From Streptomyces rimosus subsp. rimosus (GTDB lineage: Bacteria > Actinomycetota > Actinomycetes > Streptomycetales > Streptomycetaceae), in NCBI RefSeq assembly GCF_000720725.1, contig NZ_JOCQ01000033.1, positions 1 to 64,000 on the forward strand: DNA of 64,000 nt. Direction: 5' to 3'. The stretch's first letter is position 1. Every line of letters begins with the position of its first letter. The translations under genes were made by a program, and so were the position numbers. The notes beneath the pieces are model-generated. The model did no database searches and had not been told where the DNA came from. It saw nothing but the letters and a program-made list of their open reading frames with translations. Below, piece after piece: positions 51,688 to 59,967 of the stretch.

Positions 51688-51717
51688 TCGACAATTACTA
51701 GGACGTCCAAGTAAATT
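51688..51717 (+). promoter_or_regulatory. icmA promoter with a dyad operator in the spacer
   Basis: TCGACA (51688-51693) and TAAATT (51712-51717) are 18 bp apart. The spacer holds TTACT-A-GGACGTCC-A-AGTAA (51695-51714), a dyad with one mismatched pair. The ATG at 51725 lies 7 nt after the -10, with no ribosome site, so a leaderless transcript is likely. A repressor of the TetR type is a likely ligand. Confidence 0.75.
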
Positions 51718-51724
51718 TGTCGGT

Positions 51725-53425
51725 ATGGACGCTGAAGCCATCGAAGAGGGCCGCCGCCGCTGGCAGGCCCGGTACGACTCCGCCCGCAAGCGGGACGCGG
51801 ACTTCACCACGCTCTCCGGCGATCCCGTCGAGCCGGCGTACGGCCCCCGCCCGGGCGACACCGTCGACGGCTTCGAGCGCATCGGCTGGCCCGGCGAGTA
51901 CCCGTTCACCCGCGGGCTGTACCCGACCGGCTACCGCGGCCGTACGTGGACCATCCGCCAGTTCGCGGGCTTCGGCAACGCCGAGCAGACCAACGAGCGC
52001 TACAAGATGATCCTCAAGGCCGGCGGCGGCGGCCTCTCGGTCGCGTTCGACATGCCGACCCTGATGGGCCGCGACTCCGACGACCCGCGCTCGCTCGGCG
52101 AGGTCGGCCACTGCGGCGTTGCCATCGACTCCGCCGCCGACATGGAGGTCCTGTTCAAGGACATCCCGCTGGGCGACGTGACGACCTCGATGACGATCTC
52201 CGGCCCGGCCGTCCCGGTCTTCTGCATGTACCTGGTCGCCGCCGAGCGCCAGGGCGTCGACCCGGGCGTCCTGAACGGCACGCTCCAGACGGACATCTTC
52301 AAGGAGTACATCGCGCAGAAGGAGTGGCTCTTCCCGCCCGAGCCCCACCTGCGCCTGATCGGCGACCTGATGGAGCACTGCGCGCGCTCCATCCCCGCCT
52401 ACAAGCCCCTGTCGGTCTCCGGCTACCACATCCGCGAGGCCGGCGCGACGGCCGCGCAGGAGCTGGCGTACACCCTCGCCGACGGCTTCGGCTACGTGGA
52501 GCTGGGCCTCTCCCGCGGCCTGGACGTGAACACCTTCGCGCCCGGCCTGTCCTTCTTCTTCGACGCCCATGTGGACTTCTTCGAGGAGATCGCGAAGTTC
52601 CGGGCGGCCCGCCGCATCTGGGCCCGCTGGATGCGCGACGTGTACGGCGCCACCAGCGAGAAGGCGCAGTGGCTGCGCTTCCACACGCAGACCGCCGGCG
52701 TCTCGCTGACCGCCCAGCAGCCGTACAACAACGTCGTCCGTACGGCCGTGGAGGCGCTCGCCGCGGTCCTCGGCGGCACCAACTCCCTGCACACCAACGC
52801 CCTGGACGAGACCCTCGCGCTGCCCAGCGAGCAGGCCGCGGAGATCGCGCTGCGCACGCAGCAGGTGCTGATGGAGGAGACCGGCGTCGCCAATGTCGCG
52901 GACCCGCTGGGCGGTTCGTGGTTCGTCGAGGCGCTGACCGACCGGATCGAGGCCGACGCCGAGAAGATCTTCGAGCAGATCAGGGAGCGCGGCACCCGCG
53001 CCGTCCCGGACGGCCGGCACCCGATCGGTCCCATCACCTCCGGCATCCTGCGCGGCATCGAGGACGGCTGGTTCACCGGCGAGATCGCCGAGTCCGCCTT
53101 CCAGTACCAGCAGGCGCTGGAGAAGGGCGAGAAGAAGGTCGTCGGCGTCAACTGCCACCACGGCTCGGTCACCGGCGACCTGGAGATCCTGCGCGTCAGC
53201 CACGAGGTCGAGCGTGAGCAGGTACGGGTGCTCGGGGACCGCAAGGCGGCCCGCGACGATGCCCGGGTGCGCTCCTCGCTGGACGCGATGCTCGCCGCCG
53301 CGCGCGACGGCCGCAACATGATCGAGCCGATGCTGGAGGCCGTACGGGCCGAGGCGACGCTCGGCGAGATCTGCAATGTGCTGCGCGACGAGTGGGGCGT
53401 GTACACGGAGCCCGCGGGGTTCTAG
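51725..53425 (+). CDS. icmA: Isobutyryl-CoA mutase large subunit
   Basis: B12-dependent mutase catalytic subunit, 566 aa, which with IcmB interconverts isobutyryl-CoA and butyryl-CoA, linking valine and fatty-acid pools. Active-site residues separate it from methylmalonyl-CoA mutase: TIRQFAGFGNAE has Phe80 where MCM has Tyr, and YIAQKEW has Gln198 where MCM has Arg. Length equals that of known IcmA proteins. There is no cobalamin domain, so IcmB must come from elsewhere. MeaB, Mce and the adenosyltransferase are encoded nearby. No ribosome site. Confidence 0.96.
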   Translation: MDAEAIEEGRRRWQARYDSARKRDADFTTLSGDPVEPAYGPRPGDTVDGFERIGWPGEYPFTRGLYPTGYRGRTWTIRQFAGFGNAEQTNERYKMILKAGGGGLSVAFDMPTLMGRDSDDPRSLGEVGHCGVAIDSAADMEVLFKDIPLGDVTTSMTISGPAVPVFCMYLVAAERQGVDPGVLNGTLQTDIFKEYIAQKEWLFPPEPHLRLIGDLMEHCARSIPAYKPLSVSGYHIREAGATAAQELAYTLADGFGYVELGLSRGLDVNTFAPGLSFFFDAHVDFFEEIAKFRAARRIWARWMRDVYGATSEKAQWLRFHTQTAGVSLTAQQPYNNVVRTAVEALAAVLGGTNSLHTNALDETLALPSEQAAEIALRTQQVLMEETGVANVADPLGGSWFVEALTDRIEADAEKIFEQIRERGTRAVPDGRHPIGPITSGILRGIEDGWFTGEIAESAFQYQQALEKGEKKVVGVNCHHGSVTGDLEILRVSHEVEREQVRVLGDRKAARDDARVRSSLDAMLAAARDGRNMIEPMLEAVRAEATLGEICNVLRDEWGVYTEPAGF

Positions 53426-53436
53426 GGACAGTACGT

Positions 53437-53472
53437 ACCGGGGGCGGGGCCGCGCGCGGCCCCGCCCCCGGT
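53437..53472. terminator. Perfect 36-bp palindrome between convergent genes
   Basis: ACCGGGGGCGGGGCCGCG and its exact complement, symmetric about 53454/53455. Acts as terminator for icmA and secDF, which converge here. Confidence 0.85.
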
Positions 53473-53478
53473 GCTGTG

Positions 53479-55821
53479 TCAGACCACCGCGCCGTTCCCG
53501 GCCCGCGCCTTGTCGCGCGGCCGGGACACCGGCGCCTCCGGGGCCGGGTGACGGCCCTCCAGGAGGACGGCGGCCGGGGTGGCGGTGAAGACGGTCGAGG
53601 CGATGCCGAACAGGACGCCCGCGAGCAGCGCCACGGAGAAGTCGGCGAGCGAGTCGCCGCCCAGCACCGCGAGGGCGGCGAGGACGAACAGGGCGCCCAT
53701 GCCGGTGTTCACCGTGCGCGGCACGGTCTGCACGATCGCCCGGTCGGCGAGCCGGGCGAGCCCTTCCGCACCGCGCGCGGCCCGGTCGCCCTTGGCGCCG
53801 CGCCGCAGTTCCCGTACGCGGTCGAAGAGCACCACCGTGTCGTTGACGGAGTAGCCGACGACGGTCAGCACCGCCGCCAGGAAGACGCTGTCCACCGGCT
53901 TGCCCAGCCAGGCGAACAGACCCACCACCAGCACGACGTCCTGCACCATGGCGAGCACCGCCGCCGTCGCGAACGTCCAGCGGAACCGGACGCTCAGATA
54001 GACCAGCTGGGCGGCGACCGCGATGCCCAGCGCGATCAGCGCCTTGCCGCGCAGTTCGCTGCCCATGCTGGGCCCGATCTTCTCGTCCCGCTCGACCTCG
54101 ACCGTGCCGCCGGGCTTCTGGAGCGAGGTGCGGATACGGTCCTGCTCGGCGTCGGTCAGCCGCTCGGTCCGTACGGTGATGCCGCCGTCCCCCGACTCCT
54201 GGACGACCGCGCGCGGAAAGCCCGCGTCGGAGACCGCGGCGCGCGCCGTCCCGGCGTCCACGGTGCGGCTGGTGCTGTACTCCACGAGCCGCCCGCCGGT
54301 GAACTCCACGCCGAACTCCAGGCCGCGGATGCCGATCCCGGCGACGGCGAACAGCAGCAGACCGGCGCCGATGCCCAGCCAGGTGCGGCGGTGCCGCATC
54401 AGCCGGGGCTCGCGGCGGGCCAGCCAGCGCCGTACCCGCCCCTCGGACGCCATCCCGGTGAGCGCGGGCCGCCGCTGCACGGAGCGTCGGCGCACCGCCC
54501 ATTCCGCCAGCACCCGGGTGATGACCAGCGCGGACACCATCGAGGCCAGCACGCCGATGGACAGGGTCACACCGAAGCCCTTGACCGGGCCGGTGGCGAA
54601 GAAGAACAGCAGGCCGGCGGCGAGCAGCGTGGTCACGTTCGAGTCGAGGATCGCGCTCCACGCCTTGCCGAAGCCCTCACGCAGCGGGCGCCGAAGATCC
54701 CCGCCGGAGCGGGCCGCGCGACGTGCGTACTCCTCCCGGGCCCGTTCGAACACCAGCACGTTGGCGTCCACCGCCATGCCGATCGCCAGCACGAAACCGG
54801 CGAGCCCGGGGAGGGTGAGGGTGGCGCCCAGGGCGACCAGCACGGCGTACGAGAGCAGTCCGTACGCGGCGAGCGCGACCGTGGCCAGCGCGCCCAGCAG
54901 CCGGTAGACGATGATCACGAACGCGCCGGTGCACAGCAGCCCGATGACCGCGGCGGTGGCGCTGGCCTCGATCGCGTCGGCGCCCAGCGTCGGGCCGACG
55001 GTGCGCTGTTCGACGACCTCGACGGGCACCGGCAGGGCGCCGCCCTTGACCAGGGCCGCCAGGTCGCGCGCCTCGGCGTCGCCGAATCCGCCGGTGATCT
55101 GCGCGCTGCCGCCGGAGATGCCGGTCTTGCAGGACACGCTCTGCTGCATCCCGGGCGCGGAGATGATCCGGTCGTCCAGGACGATGGCGACCCGCCGGGC
55201 CGGGTCACCGGGCGCCGCGCACGCCGCCTGGCCGGTGACCCGAGCCCAGGAGTCGGCGGCGGCGCCGCGGAAGGCCAGGTCGACGGTCCAGCCGCGCCCG
55301 CCCTGCGCGTCGAAGACGGCCTCCGCGTCCTTGACGCCCTCGCCGGTCAGGGCAGCCGCACCGAGCCGCAGCGCCTGCCCCGGAGCGTCGGGGTCGGGCA
55401 GGGTACGGGTGCGGTCTCCCTTGGCCTTCGCCTCCGGCGTGCCCTTCGGATCCTGCGTCGTCCCGAGCACGGGATGGAACGTGAGCTGCGCGGTACGGCC
55501 GATGACCGCGACGGCCTCCTTCGGGTCCCGTACGCCGGGCAGTTCGGCGACGATGCGCTTCTCACCGGAGCGGGACAGCGACGGTTCGGCGACGCCGAGC
55601 GCGTCGACCCGCTGCCGCAGCACCTCCAGGGCCCGGTCGGTGGCGGCGGAGTCGGCGCGGGCGGTGGGCGAGTCCTTGGTCTCCAGGACGATCTGGGTGC
55701 CGCCGCGCAGGTCGAGGCCGAGGCGGGCGGGTGTGGTCAGGGCGAGGAACAGCGACACGGCGACGGCGGCGAGCGCGATCAGCGCACGCCAGTGACGCCG
55801 CGACGGAGCGCGGGACGGCAT
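53479..55821 (-). CDS. secDF: Fused SecDF protein-export membrane protein
   Basis: Proton-driven accessory of the Sec translocon as one chain, 780 aa. SecD half: helix 1 (10-30), conserved DLRGGTQIVLETKD (about 36), P1 periplasmic domain, then helices 2-6 with FVLAIGMAVDANVLVFERAREE. SecF half from about 430: second first helix, GLEFGVEFTGGRLVEYS, and final helices with GYSVNDTVVLFDRVRELRRG. MMPL/RND-like. AAGGGG precedes ATG. Most Streptomyces have separate SecD and SecF as well, so this is probably a second system. Confidence 0.94.
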   Translation of the reverse strand: MPSRAPSRRHWRALIALAAVAVSLFLALTTPARLGLDLRGGTQIVLETKDSPTARADSAATDRALEVLRQRVDALGVAEPSLSRSGEKRIVAELPGVRDPKEAVAVIGRTAQLTFHPVLGTTQDPKGTPEAKAKGDRTRTLPDPDAPGQALRLGAAALTGEGVKDAEAVFDAQGGRGWTVDLAFRGAAADSWARVTGQAACAAPGDPARRVAIVLDDRIISAPGMQQSVSCKTGISGGSAQITGGFGDAEARDLAALVKGGALPVPVEVVEQRTVGPTLGADAIEASATAAVIGLLCTGAFVIIVYRLLGALATVALAAYGLLSYAVLVALGATLTLPGLAGFVLAIGMAVDANVLVFERAREEYARRAARSGGDLRRPLREGFGKAWSAILDSNVTTLLAAGLLFFFATGPVKGFGVTLSIGVLASMVSALVITRVLAEWAVRRRSVQRRPALTGMASEGRVRRWLARREPRLMRHRRTWLGIGAGLLLFAVAGIGIRGLEFGVEFTGGRLVEYSTSRTVDAGTARAAVSDAGFPRAVVQESGDGGITVRTERLTDAEQDRIRTSLQKPGGTVEVERDEKIGPSMGSELRGKALIALGIAVAAQLVYLSVRFRWTFATAAVLAMVQDVVLVVGLFAWLGKPVDSVFLAAVLTVVGYSVNDTVVLFDRVRELRRGAKGDRAARGAEGLARLADRAIVQTVPRTVNTGMGALFVLAALAVLGGDSLADFSVALLAGVLFGIASTVFTATPAAVLLEGRHPAPEAPVSRPRDKARAGNGAVV

Positions 55822-55941
55822 GGGTTACCCCTTCGGGGATACGGAGGCGGAGCGCCGGCCGGCGGCGCGCACCGGCCGGCCGCGGCGCGCGGGGCGTCGC
55901 GGGGGCATGCCGGTGCTGCGGGCGGCCGAGCGCCTGGGGCG

Positions 55942-56418
55942 TCAGCTGCTCCGTACGAAGGGCGGGGCGCGCGGGCTGCGCGGGGAGTACCGGGCCCCGG
56001 GCGGGGCGCGTTCCTGGCGGGGGCCGACGGTTTCGCCGTACCCGAAGGGGGAGTGGTGCGGCGCGGGGGCCGCGGACGGCAGCGCGCCCGGCAGGCCCGG
56101 GAAGCGCGGGTGCGGGAGGACCGCGTGGGCGTGGGCGGTGGCGGACTGGCGGGCCACCGGGCGGTCGGGTGTGGTCCGGGCGTCGGCCCGGGGGCGGATG
56201 GGCGCGGAGTGCGCCTGAGGTGCGGCGGAGGATGGCCGGGAAGTGGTGCCGACGGGGCCGGAAGGGGCGCTTGCCGGGCTTGAGACGGCGAGGGCGCCAG
56301 GTCCCAGTGGACTGGCCGCCGCACCGGACGTCCCCGCCAGGACCAGCAAGACGGCCCACAGTCCGGCCAGCGCGCGGGGCAGGAAGCCCGGCAGCGCCCG
56401 ACGCGCGCGTCCGTTCAC
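55942..56418 (-). CDS. Small exported or membrane-anchored Pro/Ala-rich protein
   Basis: 158 aa, not recognised. It starts basic (NGRARRALPGF), has one hydrophobic stretch (LAGLWAVLLVLAGTSGAAAS, about 15-35) with an Ala-rich signal-peptidase site, and then a low-complexity Pro/Ser/Ala/Arg region. GTG 56418 has GGGAGGG eight bases before, which supports a real gene; the rest could be by-product of GC-rich DNA. It lies 120 nt upstream of secDF on the same strand. Confidence 0.5.
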   Translation of the reverse strand: MNGRARRALPGFLPRALAGLWAVLLVLAGTSGAAASPLGPGALAVSSPASAPSGPVGTTSRPSSAAPQAHSAPIRPRADARTTPDRPVARQSATAHAHAVLPHPRFPGLPGALPSAAPAPHHSPFGYGETVGPRQERAPPGARYSPRSPRAPPFVRSS

Positions 56419-56518
56419 CGCCCACCCTCCCGATCCGCCCGGCACCGGCCGCCGGTCTCCGGCCTCTGTCCGCGGCCCTGGCCGCGGTTCCGGCCCAGGG
56501 TAGTACGCCGTTCCCGTC

Positions 56519-57916
56519 CTACCCTGCCGGGAAGCGCAGACGGAAGACCGCCCCGCCGCCCGGCGCCTGCGCGGCCGTCAGTTCGGCGTGGTGCGCGCGG
56601 GCGATCTGGCGGGCCATGGCCAGACCGAGGCCCGAGCCGGGCAGCGCGCGGGCCGCCTCGGCGCGGTAGAAGCGGTCGAAGACGTGCGGCAGGTCGTCGG
56701 CCGAGATGCCGGGGCCGTGGTCGCGTACGGTCAGCTCCAGCACACCCGCCGAGGCGGTCAGCCCGGTCTCGACCGGGCCGCCCGGCGGCGAGAACTTCGC
56801 CGCATTGTCGAGCAGGTTGGACAGCAGCCGGGACAGCCGCGCCGGAACGCCGGGCACGGTGGCCCCGGCCGCCGCCTCGTCGGTCCGTACGGTGAAGTCG
56901 ATCTCCGGCCAGTGCCCGCGCGCCGCCTCCACCGCGTGCTCCAGCAGCGCCGCCGGGCGCACCTGCTCCACCAGCGGCTGCGGCTCCTCGTCCCGGGCCA
57001 GTTCGATCAGGTCGTTGACCAGCGTGGTGACCTCGCGCAGCTGGCGGCTCAGCGCGCCGGACGCGCGGTCGCGCTGGGTGTCGGTCAGCCGGCCGGAGCG
57101 GGCGAGGAGTTCGGCGTTGGTGCGCAGCGCGGTCAGCGGTGTCCGCAGCTCGTGGGAGGCGTCCGCGACCAGCCGCCGCTGCGCTGCCACCGACTGCTCC
57201 AGCTCGCCGAGCATGGTGTTGAAACTGGCGGCCAGCCGGGTGATCTCGTCCTCGCGGCCGGGCGGGCCCGCGGGCAGTTCGATGCGGTGCCGGGCGTCGC
57301 GGGTGGCGGCGATGCGTTCGGCGGTGGCGGTGAGCCGGGCGACCGGCGCCAGGCCGGTACGCGAGACCCAGTAGCCGAGCCCGGCCGCCAGCAGGACGCC
57401 TACGCCGCCCACTCCGGCCAGCGCCACCGCGGCCTTCCGCACGCCCTTGTCCACGATGTCCGAGCGCAGTGCCACCTGGAGCGCCATGTCCTTGCCGCGC
57501 AGTCTGGTGGTGTAGACCCGCACCGGCCAGCCGGCCACGGTCCGTTCTTCGTAGTACGGCGCCTGGCGCCCGGCGGCGACCGCGCGGACGGTGTCGTCGA
57601 CATCCAGGGCGTACGGCTCCCGCGGGTCCCTGGACGGATCGGCGGGGACCGACTGGATGCAGGGAACGGCCAGGTACTGGCAGCCCTTGTCCCCGGCCGA
57701 CGGGCCTTGCGTGCGGTACTGCTGCGCGTACTGGTTGCCCGTCTGGACCAGGTTGACTTCGAGCTGGCGGATCATCTGGTCACGGGTGATGAAGAACGCC
57801 GCCACGCAGATGCCGACCGCCACCACCGCCACGGCGGCGGACGTGGCGATCGCCAGCCGCGTCCGCAGCGGACGGCGCCGCCGCCAGCGCGCGCCCAGAC
57901 CGCGGCGGCCGCTCAC
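56519..57916 (-). CDS. Sensor histidine kinase, MprB-like
   Basis: 465 aa. Membrane helices at about 22-44 and 163-186 enclose an outer domain with two Cys (CQYLAVPC, 79-86) that could form a disulfide. HAMP region, His255 in LVADASHELRTPLTALR, HATPase with LLSNLLDNAAKFSPPGG and SGLGLAMARQIARAHH. The GTG overlaps the regulator stop by 4 nt. Overall layout matches MprB-type envelope-stress kinases. Confidence 0.93.
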   Translation of the reverse strand: MSGRRGLGARWRRRRPLRTRLAIATSAAVAVVAVGICVAAFFITRDQMIRQLEVNLVQTGNQYAQQYRTQGPSAGDKGCQYLAVPCIQSVPADPSRDPREPYALDVDDTVRAVAAGRQAPYYEERTVAGWPVRVYTTRLRGKDMALQVALRSDIVDKGVRKAAVALAGVGGVGVLLAAGLGYWVSRTGLAPVARLTATAERIAATRDARHRIELPAGPPGREDEITRLAASFNTMLGELEQSVAAQRRLVADASHELRTPLTALRTNAELLARSGRLTDTQRDRASGALSRQLREVTTLVNDLIELARDEEPQPLVEQVRPAALLEHAVEAARGHWPEIDFTVRTDEAAAGATVPGVPARLSRLLSNLLDNAAKFSPPGGPVETGLTASAGVLELTVRDHGPGISADDLPHVFDRFYRAEAARALPGSGLGLAMARQIARAHHAELTAAQAPGGGAVFRLRFPAG

Positions 57917-58743
57917 GCCCGTCCCGTTCTGCCGCCGCGGCCCGGCCTGCGGGTCCTGCCGCTCCGCTCGGCCCCGGCCTCCCCGCCCGGGCTGTCCGGC
58001 TCGTCCAGGCGGTAGCCGACGCCGTGCACGGTGTGCACCAGCCGCGGCTCGCCGCCCGCCTCCAGCTTGCGGCGCAGGTAACCGACGTACACCGCGAGGG
58101 AGTTGGAGTCCGGGCCGAAGTCGCGGCCCCAGACCCGCTCCAGGATCAGCTCGCGCGGCATCACCTGCCCGGGGTGCAGCAGGAGCAGCTCCAGCAGCGC
58201 CCATTCCGTACGGCTGAACTCCAGCGGCCGGCCGCCCCGGTGGCCGGTCCGGGTGACCGGGTCCACCACCAGGTCGGCGAAGGTCAGCGAGGTGTCGTCG
58301 GCGGCCGCTGCCGAGGCGCGGCGCAGCAGCGCGCGCATGCGCGCGACCAGCTCGTCCAGCGCGAACGGCTTGACGAGGTAGTCGTCGGCGCCCGCGTCCA
58401 GCCCGTCCACCCGCTCGCTGACCGAGTCCAGCGCGGTCAGCACCAGGATCGGCGTACGGTCGTCCAGCGCGCGCAGCCGCCGGCACACCGCCAGGCCGTC
58501 CAGCACCGGCATCATCACGTCCAGAACGATCGCGTCCGGCTGCCAGGAGGCGACTTCGGAGAGCGCGGCCAGCCCGTCGGAGGCCCCGCGCACCGCGTAC
58601 CCCTCCACGCTCAGGCCGTCCTCGACGGCGGCCCGCACCTCCGGTTCGTCGTCGACGACGAGGATCTTCGGCGGGGGCGCGGAAGGCTGCGGGGCGGCGT
58701 TCCGGTCGGCGGGGTGCGGTGCAGGCGTGGGCGGCATGCACAC
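57913..58743 (-). CDS. OmpR-family response regulator, MprA-like
   Basis: 276 aa: Pro-rich start (1-25), receiver with DDE at 31-33, phospho-Asp75 in IVLDVMMPVLDG and Lys in DYLVKPF; winged helix (FSRTEWALLELLLLHPGQVMPRELILERVW, then LAVYVGYLRRKLEAGG); Arg/Gly-rich tail. Two possible starts, 58743 and 58737. Promoter region holds the TCTTAG direct repeat. Confidence 0.93.
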   Translation of the reverse strand: MCMPPTPAPHPADRNAAPQPSAPPPKILVVDDEPEVRAAVEDGLSVEGYAVRGASDGLAALSEVASWQPDAIVLDVMMPVLDGLAVCRRLRALDDRTPILVLTALDSVSERVDGLDAGADDYLVKPFALDELVARMRALLRRASAAAADDTSLTFADLVVDPVTRTGHRGGRPLEFSRTEWALLELLLLHPGQVMPRELILERVWGRDFGPDSNSLAVYVGYLRRKLEAGGEPRLVHTVHGVGYRLDEPDSPGGEAGAERSGRTRRPGRGGRTGRA

Positions 58744-58760
58744 AGGCTGCCAAAAGTCCG

Positions 58761-58777
58761 TCTTAGAACCTTCTTAG
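58761..58777. promoter_or_regulatory. TCTTAG direct repeat, 11-bp step
   Basis: TCTTAGAACCT-TCTTAG: copies at 58761-58766 and 58772-58777. An 11-bp step is what OmpR-type dimers bind. It lies 17 bp from the regulator start and 23 bp from the divergent murG-like start, so both could be controlled. Confidence 0.65.
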
Positions 58778-58800
58778 GGCGCCTCGCGAGCGTGGCGGCC

Positions 58801-59967
58801 ATGCGCACACCACTATCGGTTGTCATCGGTGCGGGAGGTACCGGCGGCCACATCTATCCCGGGCTCGCCCTCGCGGACGCCCTGCGCCGGGCGGTGCCCG
58901 ACGCGGTGGTCTCCTTCGTCGGCACGGAGCGCGGGCTGGAGACGCGGCTGATCCCGCAGGCCGGATACCGCCTGCACACCGTGGACATGATTCCCTTCGA
59001 CCCGTCGCTCGGCGCCAAGCGGTACCTGCTGCCCGCCGCGCTGCTGAGATCCGGCAACCAGTGCCGCTCGATCCTGCGCACCCAGGGCGCCCAGGTCGCC
59101 GTCGGCATGGGCGGCTACCCGAGCGCGCCGGTCATCGTCGGCGCGCGGATGGCCGGGCTGCCCAGCCTGATCCACGAGTCCAACGCGGTGCCGGGCCGGG
59201 CCAACAAGTTCGCCGCCCGGCTCACCCCGCACGTCGCGCTCGCCTTCGACCGCAGCCGCGAGCACCTGGCGGGCGGCGAGCACGCCGAGACGGTCGGCAT
59301 GCCGCTGGTCGGGCCGCTCGCGACGCTGGACCGTACGGCCCTGCGGGCCCGCGCCCGCCGCGAACTGGGCATACCGGAAGGCGTCCGGCTGCTGCTCGTC
59401 AACGGCGGCAGCCTGGGCGCGGCCCGGCTCACCGCGGCCGCGGTCGGGCTCGCGGCCCGGTACCGCACCCGTACGGACCTGCGGCTGCTGATCAAGACCG
59501 GCCCGGCCGCACTCGAAGAGACCCGGGAACGGCTGGCCGCGACGGGCGGCGCGGCGGTCGCCGAGGCCGTCCCGTACCTGGACCGGATGGACCTGGCCTA
59601 CTCCGCCGCCGACCTGGTGGTGTGCCGGGCCGGTTCGGCGACCGTCGCCGAGCTGGCCACGATCGGCATGCCGGCGGTCCTGGTGCCCTACCCGCACGCG
59701 CCCGGCGACCACCAGACGCACAACGCGCGGGTGCTGTCCGACGCGGGCGCCGCCGCGCTGCTGCCGGACGCCGAGACCACCGCGGAGCGCCTGGACACGC
59801 TCGTCACACCGCTGCTCGACGACCCCGTCCGGCTGGCCGCCATGGGCCAGGCCGCCGACCCCGGCACCCACGCACAGGCCGCCGACCTGCTGGCCGCCAA
59901 GGTCCTGAAGCTGGCCGGCCACCCCGATTCCCACCCCGCCACCACCTACCTGAGGGAGACCGCATGA
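58801..59967 (+). CDS. MurG-like UDP-GlcNAc glycosyltransferase (second copy)
   Basis: GT28 transferase of 388 aa, full length for MurG, which adds GlcNAc to lipid I. N-terminal loop GAGGTGGHIYPGLALADAL (9-27), acceptor-domain motif GMGGYPSAPVIVGARMAGLP, HESNAVPGRANKFAA, and the donor-binding C-terminal CRAGSATVAELATIGMPAVLVPYPHAPGDHQTHNA. MurG proper belongs to the dcw cluster, so this is an extra enzyme. Stop overlaps the next gene (ATGA). It is divergent from the MprAB-like pair. Role: perhaps a modified lipid or antibiotic-type target. Confidence 0.92.
   Translation: MRTPLSVVIGAGGTGGHIYPGLALADALRRAVPDAVVSFVGTERGLETRLIPQAGYRLHTVDMIPFDPSLGAKRYLLPAALLRSGNQCRSILRTQGAQVAVGMGGYPSAPVIVGARMAGLPSLIHESNAVPGRANKFAARLTPHVALAFDRSREHLAGGEHAETVGMPLVGPLATLDRTALRARARRELGIPEGVRLLLVNGGSLGAARLTAAAVGLAARYRTRTDLRLLIKTGPAALEETRERLAATGGAAVAEAVPYLDRMDLAYSAADLVVCRAGSATVAELATIGMPAVLVPYPHAPGDHQTHNARVLSDAGAAALLPDAETTAERLDTLVTPLLDDPVRLAAMGQAADPGTHAQAADLLAAKVLKLAGHPDSHPATTYLRETA

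Noticed and set aside
51698..54661. A 987-codon minus-strand open frame across icmA and the secDF end
   Set aside because: It spans two convergent real genes and the 36-bp terminator palindrome; composition is Arg/Gly/Asp-rich with no motif.
53392..56283. A 963-codon plus-strand open frame opposite secDF
   Set aside because: Low-complexity Gly/Ala/Asp/Arg translation of the antisense strand; secDF has all conserved motifs.
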